A stretch of DNA of 64,000 nt from JBGAKG01 sp044224495. Lineage in GTDB: Bacteria; Myxococcota_A; Polyangia; Polyangiales; Polyangiaceae. The notes below the pieces were generated by a model that was given only the letters and a program-made list of their open reading frames with translations, was not told the origin of the DNA and searched no databases. A program made the position numbers and the translations under genes. How positions within the stretch are numbered: position 1 is the stretch's first letter; each line of letters opens with the position of its first letter. Of this stretch, positions 1 through 7,683 are shown piece after piece. The DNA is taken from NCBI GenBank assembly GCA_044224495.1, contig JBGAKG010000036.1, positions 1 through 64,000 on the forward strand. The letters are read 5' to 3'.

Positions 1-135
1 GTGACTCGTCGTCGAAGCGCCCTCGCGACGCCGGCCTACTCCGGTCTTCGAACCATCCAAGCTTCAGGAGCTCGAACACGTAGACGTAACCGAAAACGTC
101 GTGGCGCCGCTTGACAGGGTCACTTCATAGCAAGC

Positions 136-1254
136 TCAGTTGGGCGGCGCGACGCAGAAGCCGGCGACGCAGGTGGTCGAGCAGCACTCGACGCCCGTCG
201 TGCACGGCGAGTTGACGGGCTTGCACTGCGGGTTCACCGGGGGCTGGCAGCTGCCCGCCACGCAGTTGCCACCGCAGCAGTCCGTGTTGACCTTGCACGC
301 GCCCTGTACCGGCGTGCACGGGATGATGCACTTCTTGGTGCCCGGATCGCATTTGCCTTGGCAGCAGTCTGCATCGACGTTGCAGGCGGCGTTCGTCCCC
401 TTGCAGGTCGACGGCGGGAGGCCGCAGCGGGGCGGGTTGATCGTCTCGTCGCAGAAGCCGGAGCAGCAGCCGTTCTTCGGTCCGCTGTTGCAGGTCTCGC
501 CCGTCGGACGGCAGGTGGGGTTGGCGAGGTCGATCGAGCACTTGTGATCCTTGGGGTCGCAGATGTTCGAGCAACACTCCGCGTTGACGGTGCAGGCGAC
601 GCCCTCGACCTTGCAGATCGTGCCGCCGCAGACGCCTCCGTTGCAGGCGAGGTCGCAGCAGTCGAGTGCTTTCTGACAGGGCACGCCGTCGGCGCGGCAG
701 ACGTCGAGGCACTGCACCTTCGTCGTGCCCGTCACCGGTTCGCACCGTCCGCTGCAGCACGCGGACGCGCTCTTGCAGTCGGCGCCCGGCGCCGCGCACG
801 AGCCGGGCGGGAGACAGGTACCGTTGTCGCAGCGACCGCTGCAGCAGTCCGTACCCAAGGTGCATTGGGAGCCGTTCGCGCTGCAGTTGGCCGTCGCACA
901 CTTGCCGGCGACGCAGCTCGCGGAGCAGCAGTCGGGGTTGTTCGCGCACCCCGCCCCGGCGCCGAGACAGTTCTGGGCGGCGGTGCAGACGCCGCCCTGG
1001 CACGAGTTGGAGCAGCAGTCGCTCGCCTTGGTGCACGTCTGTGCGTTCGATGCACAGCCAATCGCGACCGAGCACGTGCCGTTCACGCACGAGTTGGAGC
1101 AGCACTCGGAGCCGCTGGAGCACGCGGTGTTGGCGTCCTTGCAGACGACGCTCGCATCGCTGGGGATGTTGGTGGCGTCGCTACCACCACAGGCCAGCAC
1201 GACGGCAAAAGGCACGGCGAGCGCCGCGAGGCGCGCAAAGGGAGCTCGGGTCAT
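136..1254 (-). CDS. Cys-rich repeat lipoprotein (eleven CCxxxC modules)
   Basis: This is a secreted lipoprotein of 372 residues and unknown function. The N-terminus has a short hydrophobic signal ending in a lipobox (VVLACGG, Cys near residue 22), so it is probably anchored in the outer membrane. The rest is about eleven tandem modules of roughly 30 residues, each with a CC pair followed by C three residues later and a G-x-C. Examples are ECCSNSC, DCCSGRC and ECCSTTC, a Dickkopf-like disulphide pattern. Such repeats are common in large myxobacterial genomes; a surface or adhesive role is inference. It follows another Cys-rich lipoprotein on the same strand, 42 bp away, and the two may be co-transcribed. 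Confidence 0.85.
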   Translation of the reverse strand: MTRAPFARLAALAVPFAVVLACGGSDATNIPSDASVVCKDANTACSSGSECCSNSCVNGTCSVAIGCASNAQTCTKASDCCSNSCQGGVCTAAQNCLGAGAGCANNPDCCSASCVAGKCATANCSANGSQCTLGTDCCSGRCDNGTCLPPGSCAAPGADCKSASACCSGRCEPVTGTTKVQCLDVCRADGVPCQKALDCCDLACNGGVCGGTICKVEGVACTVNAECCSNICDPKDHKCSIDLANPTCRPTGETCNSGPKNGCCSGFCDETINPPRCGLPPSTCKGTNAACNVDADCCQGKCDPGTKKCIIPCTPVQGACKVNTDCCGGNCVAGSCQPPVNPQCKPVNSPCTTGVECCSTTCVAGFCVAPPN

Positions 1255-1296
1255 GCGCGCACCGTGGCGAAGCGCACCGTGGCGGTTACGATCTTT

Positions 1297-2151
1297 TCAT
1301 TTCACGACGCACGCGTTCTTGTCGCACTTGGGGGTGGCCGGCGGGCAGTCGGTGTCTTTCAGGCACTGCACGCACGAGGTCACGTCCTTGCAGAACCCCG
1401 CCGGCGCCACGCAGTTCGCGTTCGTGAGGCACGCCGTGCAGCGGCCGCGATCCGTGTCGCAGAGGGGCGTGGTCCCGCCGCAGTCGTTCACCGCGAGGCA
1501 CTGGACGCACTTGCTCCGCCCGATGTCGCAGCGCGGTGTCGAGCCGCCGCATTGGGCATCCGAGCTGCACCCGGCCCGGCACTTGTTCGACTCGACGTCG
1601 CAGATGGGCGTGGTCCCGCCGCAATCGGCGTTCGAGAAGCATTGGACGCAGCTCCCGTTCGGGCTGCACCGCGGTGCGGAGGCAGGGCAGTTCGCGGCCG
1701 TCGCGCACTCCACGCACTGCTGCGTCGTCGGGTTGCACACCGGGCGGCCGGTCCCGGTGCAGTCGGCAGCGACGTTGCAACCGACGCACACGCCGTTGGT
1801 CGTGTTGCAGATCGGTGCATCGCCGGGGCAGCTGCCGGGTCCCGTGCACGCTGCGCGGCAGGTATGGTCCTTCGGATAGCACGACGGCGCAGAGGTCCCG
1901 CAGTCGGCGTTGGTGCGACACGCCTCGCATCGCCCGGCGATGCAGAACTTGTTGGCGCCACCGCAGCCGAGGTCGTTGGTACACTGCACGCATCCCAAGT
2001 TGGGATCGCAAGTGAGCCCGCCCCCGCACCCCGAGGTAGGACAAAGTCCTCCCTGTTGCTGCGTGATCGAGACGTCCGAGCCACCACACGCGAAAATCAC
2101 GGCCACCAACGTCGACGCGGCGACCACGGAAAGCTTGGGGAAAGCGCTCAT
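1297..2151 (-). CDS. Cys-rich repeat lipoprotein
   Basis: This 284-residue predicted lipoprotein starts at the ATG at 2151, where a signal sequence ends in the lipobox IFACGGS. The open frame extends further upstream, but that extension is rich in Arg and Trp and has no signal character. The mature part repeats units of about 25 residues of the type C-x2-N-x-D-C-G-G-x-T-P-x-C-D, with paired CxxC. The spacing differs from the CCxxxC modules of its downstream neighbour, so the two are different Cys-rich families. Function is unknown; an extracellular disulphide-stabilised rod is likely. A divergent lipoprotein gene starts 98 bp upstream. Confidence 0.82.
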   Translation of the reverse strand: MSAFPKLSVVAASTLVAVIFACGGSDVSITQQQGGLCPTSGCGGGLTCDPNLGCVQCTNDLGCGGANKFCIAGRCEACRTNADCGTSAPSCYPKDHTCRAACTGPGSCPGDAPICNTTNGVCVGCNVAADCTGTGRPVCNPTTQQCVECATAANCPASAPRCSPNGSCVQCFSNADCGGTTPICDVESNKCRAGCSSDAQCGGSTPRCDIGRSKCVQCLAVNDCGGTTPLCDTDRGRCTACLTNANCVAPAGFCKDVTSCVQCLKDTDCPPATPKCDKNACVVK

Positions 2152-2249
2152 GACCTCACCGTGGGCCACCCCGCGCCGGTGGTTACACGAAAGTTCTCGT
2201 AACCGCGTTGCCCCAGCCCTCCACGGAGCCTGCGTACGGAGGGCTTCCC

Positions 2250-2870
2250 ATGCGACGAGCTTCACTCGGCTTCGGGCTCGCGGTCCTGCTCCTCGGCTGC
2301 GGCGGCGACGACGCGGTCACCATCGATGGCGACGCGGGCGACGCATCGACGCTCGACGGAGCCACGAAGGACGTCACGACGACCGGGGACGGCGCCCCCA
2401 ACGACGGCGGCACGACCGGGGACGGTGCCACCGTCGGCGACGGAGGCACGGCCGATGCAGGCCTCCCTCCGAACGGGATCCCGCCGGATCCGGGGAAGGT
2501 CCTCTGCGGCGGGGCGAGCTGCACGCTCCCCCAGAGCTGCTGCGTGACGCCCGCCATCGACGGCGGCGCGACCGCCGCCTGCCAAAGTGGCTGCGCGACC
2601 ACGAAGCTCGAGTGCGACGAGGCGAAGGATTGTCCGCCCGACGTGCTGCCGGACGGCGGCACGGTTCCGCAGGTGTGTTGCTACGAGCGCGCGGGAAACC
2701 AGATCACGGGCTCGTCGTGTCACCGCGACTGCACCGGCGGCGGCGGGCTCCGTACGCAGGCGTGTCGCACGAACGCGGAGTGTCTGACCGGGAGCTGCGC
2801 GGTGAGGAGCTGCACCGGGACGATCAAGTCCGTGGAGACGTGCGGTCCGATCGCCAACATTTGCCCCTGA
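2250..2870 (+). CDS. Secreted lipoprotein, Asp/Gly-rich linker
   Basis: This 206-residue predicted lipoprotein is transcribed divergently from the Cys-rich pair. The ATG at 2250 is chosen because it directly precedes a signal peptide with lipobox LLLGCGGD and has a GGAGG Shine-Dalgarno sequence 7 bases upstream. After the lipidated Cys comes a low-complexity linker of about 60 residues (DGDAGDAS and repeats of T-x-GDG), then a compact Cys-rich domain of about 130 residues with about 15 Cys. No family was recognised. It is probably an outer-membrane or surface protein. Confidence 0.8.
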   Translation: MRRASLGFGLAVLLLGCGGDDAVTIDGDAGDASTLDGATKDVTTTGDGAPNDGGTTGDGATVGDGGTADAGLPPNGIPPDPGKVLCGGASCTLPQSCCVTPAIDGGATAACQSGCATTKLECDEAKDCPPDVLPDGGTVPQVCCYERAGNQITGSSCHRDCTGGGGLRTQACRTNAECLTGSCAVRSCTGTIKSVETCGPIANICP

Positions 2871-2898
2871 CGATGGTCCTTCCCGCGGACGAAGCGGC

Positions 2899-2904
2899 TA
2901 CGCT
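2899..2904 (+). promoter_or_regulatory. Candidate -10 element (TACGCT) for leaderless amidohydrolase mRNA
   Basis: TACGCT fits TANNNT and lies 6 bases before the GTG start at 2911. That is the usual distance from a -10 element to the transcription start, so the mRNA would begin at the start codon. No Shine-Dalgarno sequence is visible here. The same arrangement recurs at six other genes in the window. Confidence 0.4.
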
Positions 2905-2910
2905 CGGCCC

Positions 2911-4611
2911 GTGACTCGTGTTCTCACCAACGCCGACGTTCGCGTCCTCGACGGGACCGGCGCTCGCGCGGAGGCCATCGCTTGGCGCGAGGGGCGCATC
3001 CTCGCCGTCGGCTCCGAGCGTGACGTTCTCCGCGTCGCTGGCGACGACGCCACCCTCGAGGACGCCGGTGGCGCGAGCGTGCTCCCCGGCTTCATCGATC
3101 CGCACCATCACCCCGCCATCGTCGCGCTCTACGGGGGCACCCTCCGCCTCGTACCGCCGAAGGTCACCGACATCGCCTCGCTCCAGCGCGCGATCCGGGA
3201 CGCGGCACGCAGCACGCCCGCGGGTACGTTCATCGTCGCCACCGATTGGGACGAGCTGCACCTCACCGAGCGACGGCCCCCTACGCGCGCCGAGCTCGAC
3301 GACGCGGCCCCCGAGCACCCCGTCTTCGCCCTCCACTACACGTGCCACCGCGCGGTCGCCAACGCGCGGGCGCTCGAGCTCGCCGGCATCGGACGCGACA
3401 CGCCCGATCCGAGCGGCGGAGCGATCGGGCGCGCAGCCGACGGTTCGCCGAACGGCCTCCTCGTCGAGCGCGGCATGAGCCCGGTCGAGTCCCGCGCGCG
3501 GCGCGCGCTCCTCGCGCGCGACGCGGAGGGCTTCCTCGGGCGGCTCGGCGCCCACCACCACGCGCTCGCCGCCGAAGGGATCACGCGGCTCGCAGACGCG
3601 ACCGTCCCGCGGGACCTCTTCCCGATCTACCGCGAGGCCGCGGCGCGCGGGCTCCTCGTCGTGCCCACGATCCTCATGCCCGTCTCGACGAAGGGCTACC
3701 TCGAGGCGCCGTGGGATCTCGTCGAAGACGTGGGCGTGGACCTCGGCACCCCCGGCGACGTGCTCCAGCTCGGCCCGATCAAGCTCGTGTTCGACGGCGC
3801 GCCCGGGTGCGCGATGTGCCTCGGCTGGCTACAGACCGCAGGGACGCTCCTGAGCGCCCTCGCGCTCGCCGTGGAGCAGGGCAACCTCGATCCGCTCCAG
3901 GCGGCGATGTCGGTCGCTCCTCGCATCAGCGGGCGCGAGATCCGAACCGGCATCCAGATCTTCCACCGCGAAGAGGCTCGCGACGTCGTCGCCAAAGCCG
4001 TCGCGCGCGGGTTCTCGCTCGCGACGCACGCGATCGGGAACGAGGCGGTCGCGATCGCGCTGGATGCCTACGAAGCCGCCGGTCCCGCGCTCGCTCGGGC
4101 GGGACGACCGCGGCTCGAGCACGCGACCTTCCTCGATCGCGAGCTCGTGCAGCGCATCGCCGACTCGGGCGCCGCCGTGATCACGCAGCCCAATTTCATG
4201 GCGCTCCCCGCCTACGACGGCGCAGGCTCGATCCCCCGCGTGCGCAACGCGCCGCTCCGCTGGCTCATGGACGCGAAGGTGCTCGTCGCGGGGAGCTCCG
4301 ACTTCCCCGTCGCGGGCTTCTCCCCGCTCGCCGGCATCGCCGCGGCGGTGAGCCGGCGCACGCGGAGCGGGCGCGTCTACGAAGCCGACCAGTGCATCTC
4401 CGTGGACGAAGCGCTGCTTCTCTACACCCGAAACGCGGCCGACGCGCTCGGCCACTTGTCCCAATGTGGTACACTGGAGACGGGGAAGCGCGCCGATCTC
4501 GTCGTCATCGACGGGGCGCTGACCGACGAAGCGTCCATCCGCCGCGCCCGCGTCGTCCGCACGGTCATCGGGGGCGAGACCGTGTTCGACCGCGCGAGCC
4601 GAGACGCCTGA
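2911..4611 (+). CDS. Amidohydrolase family 3 (YtcJ-like) metal-dependent hydrolase
   Basis: This 566-residue cytoplasmic hydrolase matches the amidohydrolase-3/YtcJ layout: an N-terminal beta-sandwich, then the metal motif in GFIDPHHHP (about residue 66), the barrel histidines in THAIGN and EHATF (about residues 370-410), and the late Asp in GSSDFPVAGFSP (about residue 470). A C-terminal segment GKRADLVVID closes the beta-sandwich, as in the family. The substrate is unknown; relatives act on formamides, N-acyl groups or cyclic amides. Translation starts at GTG 2911 with no Shine-Dalgarno sequence but a TACGCT element 6 bases upstream. It converges on yqeY with a 9-bp gap. An internal GTCCCAATGTGGTAC palindrome sits at 4458. 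Confidence 0.88.
   Translation: MTRVLTNADVRVLDGTGARAEAIAWREGRILAVGSERDVLRVAGDDATLEDAGGASVLPGFIDPHHHPAIVALYGGTLRLVPPKVTDIASLQRAIRDAARSTPAGTFIVATDWDELHLTERRPPTRAELDDAAPEHPVFALHYTCHRAVANARALELAGIGRDTPDPSGGAIGRAADGSPNGLLVERGMSPVESRARRALLARDAEGFLGRLGAHHHALAAEGITRLADATVPRDLFPIYREAAARGLLVVPTILMPVSTKGYLEAPWDLVEDVGVDLGTPGDVLQLGPIKLVFDGAPGCAMCLGWLQTAGTLLSALALAVEQGNLDPLQAAMSVAPRISGREIRTGIQIFHREEARDVVAKAVARGFSLATHAIGNEAVAIALDAYEAAGPALARAGRPRLEHATFLDRELVQRIADSGAAVITQPNFMALPAYDGAGSIPRVRNAPLRWLMDAKVLVAGSSDFPVAGFSPLAGIAAAVSRRTRSGRVYEADQCISVDEALLLYTRNAADALGHLSQCGTLETGKRADLVVIDGALTDEASIRRARVVRTVIGGETVFDRASRDA
4458..4472. repeat. Iterated palindrome copy 1 (GTCCCAATGTGGTAC)
   Basis: A copy of the scattered palindrome GTACCAANTTGGTAC with 2 mismatches, inside the amidohydrolase gene. 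It is encoded by TTG TCC CAA TGT GGT ACA, a run of codons ending in A, T or TTG in a gene that otherwise ends codons in G or C. Confidence 0.55.
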
Positions 4612-4620
4612 CGACGAAGG

Positions 4621-5058
4621 TCAGCCGCGGAGCGCCTTCACTGCCGCCGCCACGTCGTTCCCGGCCGCCCGCGCGCCGCTCGCCTTCAGGTGCTTCATCG
4701 CCACGCCGGTCGCCTGACCGTCGTTCGCCGCGCTCTTGATGGCGTCCGCGACCGGCGCGAGCAGCGCCTTGATCTCGTCGAGCGAAAGGCCCTTCGGCAT
4801 GAGCTCCGTCAAGAGCTCGATCTCGCGCTTCAGGGTCGCCGACTTCTCGGCGTCGGCCCCCATCGCGAGCGTCTCCTCGTTCGCCTTCACGAGCTTCTTC
4901 AGCGCGCCGAACGCTTCGTCCTCGGTGAGCGGCTTCGCGGCGCGCGCCTCGAGGGCTTGCACCTCGCTCTGGGCGAGGCGGTAGATGGTCGTGGCGACGG
5001 GGTCCTTCGCCTTCATGGCGGCAAGGGCACGGGCACGCAGGGTCTCGATGAGCGTCAT
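4621..5058 (-). CDS. yqeY: GatB/YqeY domain protein
   Basis: This 145-residue protein matches the stand-alone YqeY family, similar to the C-terminal tail domain of GatB that binds tRNA in the amidotransferase. Signature stretches are DPVATTIYRLAQSEVQ near the N-terminus, LTEDEAF in the middle and a C-terminal segment ending in ASGARAAGNDVAAAVKAL. Length is typical for the family (about 147). The exact role of free YqeY is not settled. It lies downstream of tuf on the same strand, 171 bp away, with an array of hairpins between them, and ends 9 bp from the convergent amidohydrolase gene. Confidence 0.88.
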   Translation of the reverse strand: MTLIETLRARALAAMKAKDPVATTIYRLAQSEVQALEARAAKPLTEDEAFGALKKLVKANEETLAMGADAEKSATLKREIELLTELMPKGLSLDEIKALLAPVADAIKSAANDGQATGVAMKHLKASGARAAGNDVAAAVKALRG

Positions 5059-5091
5059 CGCGACATCATGCGGCCCGTGCTCTTGTTCGCA

Positions 5092-5217
5092 AGGGGCCCT
5101 GACGGCCCCTCGACGGGCTTCGCCCGTCTCACCCCACGGTTTCTCCGCCAGGTTTTCAACCTGGCTCCGAAACGAAGCCCCACGAGTGGGGCCCCGAGAA
5201 GTGGCATCTGGATGCCA
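5092..5217. repeat. Array of five tandem perfect hairpins between tuf and yqeY
   Basis: Five non-overlapping perfect inverted repeats lie side by side in 126 bp: 5092-5110 (AGGGGCC/GGCCCCT, 5-nt loop), 5112-5128 (GACGGGC/GCCCGTC, loop TTC), 5147-5165 (GCCAGGTT/AACCTGGC, loop TTC), 5177-5192 (GCCCCAC/GTGGGGC, 2-nt loop) and 5202-5217 (TGGCATC/GATGCCA, 2-nt loop). The stems differ in sequence, so this is not a simple tandem duplication. On the minus strand it is the 3' region of tuf and the leader of yqeY. Termination, mRNA stabilisation or a structured RNA are all possible. Confidence 0.8.
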
Positions 5218-5229
5218 TTTCCACGCGGA

Positions 5230-6396
5230 CTACCCGACGCGGGTGACCACACCCGCGCCGACGGTCTTGCCTCCCTCGCGCACGGCGAAGCGCATCCCCT
5301 TCTCGATCCCGACGGGATGGAGGAGGCGAAAGTCGATCGCCGCGCGCGCGCCCGGGACGACGACCTCTCCTTCGGGGAGAACCACCGTACCCGTGACGTC
5401 CGCGCCGCCGAAGAAGAAGACCGGCATGTAGCCGTCACCGAACGGCGTGTGCCGGCCACCCTCGGCCGCGCTGAGGACGTAGACCTCGGCCGCCCCACGA
5501 TCGTGGAGCGACAGCACCCCGGGCAGGGTCACCACCTGCCCGCGCGTCACCTCCTCGCGCCGAACGCCGCGGAGGAGCAACCCGACGTTCTCGCCGGCGC
5601 GAGCCTCCTCGCGATCCTGGTGGAACGACTGGATACCCGTGACGACGACCGGACGACCGTCCGCGAGGCCGACGACCTCGACGGTGGCGCCCACGCGGAG
5701 CACGCCGCGGTCGACGCGCCCGGTCACGACGGTGCCGCGCCCGCCGATCGTGAAGACGTCCTCGATCGGCATCAGGAACGGCGCCGCGTAATCGCGCGCA
5801 GGAACGGGGACATGCTGGTCGAGCGCGCGGACGAGCGCGCGGATCTGGAGGATCCACGCATCGTCGTGCGCACCCGCTGCGACCGCGTTCACGGCGCCGA
5901 GCGCAGAGCCCGTGATGATGGGCGTGCCCTCGTAACCGTTCTTGCGGAGCAGCTCCTCGGTCTCGAGGACCACGAGCTCGACGAGCTCGGGATCCGCGAC
6001 GTCGACCTTGTTCACGAACACGACGAGGTGCTTCACGCCGACCTGGCGCGCGAGCAAGACGTGCTCGCGCGTCTGCGCCTCGGGGCCTTGCGACCCGTCG
6101 ACGAGGAGAATGGCGCCGTCCATCTGCGACGCGCCCGTGATCATGGTCTTCACGTAGTCGGCGTGACCGGGGCAATCGACGTGTGCGTAGTGACGCGCCT
6201 CGCTCTCGTACTCGACGTGAGCCAGGTTGATCGTGATGCCGCGGGTGCGCTCTTCGGGCGCGCTGTCGATGTCGGCGAGCGCGCGAGCGCGCGCGCGACC
6301 CTCGAGCGCCATCACTTGGGTGATCGCGCTGGTGAGGGTGGTCTTGCCGTGATCGACGTGACCGATGGTGCCGACGTTGACGTGAGGTTTGAACAT
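5230..6396 (-). CDS. tuf: Elongation factor Tu (short, divergent copy)
   Basis: This 388-residue translational GTPase delivers aminoacyl-tRNA to the ribosome. All G motifs are intact: GHVDHGKT (G1), RGITIN (switch I), DCPGH (G3) and NKVD (G4). Domain 2 begins at PFLMPIEDVF and domain 3 ends in GKTVGAGVV. The N-terminus is about 7 residues shorter than the usual MAKEKFERTK type. The region after MDGAILLV reads DGSQGPEAQTREH, not the usual AATDGPMPQTREH. The start is ATG 6396 with GGAGA 5 bases upstream; a TTG four codons earlier is less likely. Neighbours are not the usual fusA/rpsJ or secE/nusG, so this may be a second, diverged copy. A terminator lies just upstream. Confidence 0.92.
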   Translation of the reverse strand: MFKPHVNVGTIGHVDHGKTTLTSAITQVMALEGRARARALADIDSAPEERTRGITINLAHVEYESEARHYAHVDCPGHADYVKTMITGASQMDGAILLVDGSQGPEAQTREHVLLARQVGVKHLVVFVNKVDVADPELVELVVLETEELLRKNGYEGTPIITGSALGAVNAVAAGAHDDAWILQIRALVRALDQHVPVPARDYAAPFLMPIEDVFTIGGRGTVVTGRVDRGVLRVGATVEVVGLADGRPVVVTGIQSFHQDREEARAGENVGLLLRGVRREEVTRGQVVTLPGVLSLHDRGAAEVYVLSAAEGGRHTPFGDGYMPVFFFGGADVTGTVVLPEGEVVVPGARAAIDFRLLHPVGIEKGMRFAVREGGKTVGAGVVTRVG

Positions 6397-6416
6397 GACG
6401 GTCTCCAAATGCGAAA

Positions 6417-6446
6417 AGCCCCTCCGGCGTGGGTGCCGGAGGGGCT
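6417..6446 (-). terminator. Intrinsic terminator directly upstream of tuf
   Basis: On the minus strand AGCCCCTCCGGC pairs perfectly with GCCGGAGGGGCT (12 bp, 6-nt loop) and is followed by TTTTCGC, a classic rho-independent terminator. Its T-run ends about 18 bases before the tuf ATG, which leaves no room for a separate tuf promoter. It could end the upstream AgmX-like transcript, but any tuf transcript from upstream must then read through it. This suggests attenuation or a partial terminator. Confidence 0.75.
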
Positions 6447-6512
6447 CGGTCTCGGGTTTCGTTGCTTCAGCGAAGCGCCGTCGACGTCACTCTCTCGGAA
6501 CGCACGCGATCG

Positions 6513-6531
6513 GCCGATCGAAACGATCGGC
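6513..6531. promoter_or_regulatory. Perfect inverted repeat in the tuf upstream region
   Basis: GCCGATCG and CGATCGGC form a perfect 8-bp inverted repeat around AAA, about 115 bases upstream of tuf. It could be an RNA hairpin in the tuf leader or a protein-binding site. Nothing else in 6447-6602 was recognised as a gene. Confidence 0.35.
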
Positions 6532-6602
6532 TGCGGCGAACGACGGGAGTGACGGTGAAAAGCGCATCCCGTCTACGGACGGCCGGCTCCCTCCATCCTG
6601 AC

Positions 6603-7577
6603 CTACGTGCGTCGGCGAAGAGTGACGGACTGGCAGCGCGGATCGTCGATGACGCCCGTGAAGAGATCGCCGGTGAAGCGTCCGTGCATGCCCCCCGTGA
6701 GCGTGTAGCCGTCCATCGGCTGGCCCACCCAGCCTTCGTTGAAGAACGAGACCTCTCCCGTCGCCGGGTTGCGCATGCCGTGTTGCCGATACGAGGAGTG
6801 CACGCCGTGCGGATTCGTTGCGGTTCCGAACGCCGCCAGTGCATCGCCGGTCCAATCGATGTGCAGGACGAGACCCAACTCTTCGCCGCCGCAGCGATAG
6901 CTCCCGTACCAGTCGCCCGGCTGCGCGCTGGTGAAGGGACCGGCCGCCGCCCCAATCGCATCACGCGAGGGGCTGTCCCCGCTCCACCGCCGGGGGTGTG
7001 CCGATGGGGCGGCGATGACCGGACCACGAGCGACGATTCCCTGCGCCGCACTGGGCGCGCCGCTCGCACGGTTCTCAGCGCCCCGCGTCGAACCGCGAGC
7101 GGAAGCGACGGGTGGCGGCGACACCGAAGGCTCTCCGAGCGGTTCGGCAGTGGAGGCGAGCGCGATTCGCGGCGGGGCATCGTCGAGCCTCACCGGCTGT
7201 TCGCGCTCGGAGCTTCGAGCGAGATACCCCTTCATGGCGGCGAGGGCCGATGCATGGGCGGCGCCAGCGTCGGTGCGGGACGTGCCCGCCACGACCGCCA
7301 TGGTCAGCGCGAAGCTTGCGTGCAGGAGTGCGGAGAGCGCAACGCCGAGGAGCGTACGGGGCACGCGCCATTGGTTGCGAATCTCATCGGAGTCGGTGGT
7401 GTCGGAGACGCTGACGACGAACGCGCCCAGCGTCCATTCACCGACGCCGAGCGTGGCCGCCAGGGGAAGGACCACGTCATCACCGCGATCTGGGCCCACA
7501 CGCACCGGCCGAGGCCGGTGGAGGATGACCGTCGAGATGGTGTTGCCTCCCCAGGAGACGACGACTTGGCGAGGCAC
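6603..7577 (-). CDS. AgmX/PglI-like membrane protein with C-terminal W-G-Y domain
   Basis: This 324-residue protein begins like the myxobacterial AgmX/PglI family: a short beta-rich head (SWGGNTISTVILHRPRPVRVG, then DDVVLPLAA), followed by one hydrophobic segment (LLGVALSALLHASFALTMAV, about residues 85-105). A low-complexity Ser/Ala/Pro linker of about 100 residues leads to a C-terminal domain opening with DWYGSYRCGGEELGL and ending in DDPRCQSVTLRR. That domain resembles a small beta-barrel found at the end of many secreted proteins. The GTG at 7577 is chosen because AGGGGAG lies just upstream and the family head starts right after it; an ATG at 7685 would overlap the divergent gene. In the AgmX family such proteins are linked to gliding or cell-envelope complexes; the role here is inferred. 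Confidence 0.65.
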   Translation of the reverse strand: MPRQVVVSWGGNTISTVILHRPRPVRVGPDRGDDVVLPLAATLGVGEWTLGAFVVSVSDTTDSDEIRNQWRVPRTLLGVALSALLHASFALTMAVVAGTSRTDAGAAHASALAAMKGYLARSSEREQPVRLDDAPPRIALASTAEPLGEPSVSPPPVASARGSTRGAENRASGAPSAAQGIVARGPVIAAPSAHPRRWSGDSPSRDAIGAAAGPFTSAQPGDWYGSYRCGGEELGLVLHIDWTGDALAAFGTATNPHGVHSSYRQHGMRNPATGEVSFFNEGWVGQPMDGYTLTGGMHGRFTGDLFTGVIDDPRCQSVTLRRRT

Positions 7578-7683
7578 GACTCCCCTAGGTACGCGGATGG
7601 CACACGAACGCTTCCCGTGAACGGACGGCTGGCTCCGTGCATCCTCACTTGCCGGACGCCGATTCGTCGGGTCTCCTCGAACC

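Noticed and set aside
3..124. Open frame on the minus strand reaching the left window edge, with a segment reading FELLKLGWFED
   Set aside because: It has no ATG at its start, only an internal GTG, and only about 40 codons are visible. It could be a gene fragment, but there is not enough to support it.
5059..5229. tRNA gene beside tuf, as is common in other bacteria
   Set aside because: No acceptor stem, T-arm or conserved T-loop sequence was found. The region holds five short hairpins.
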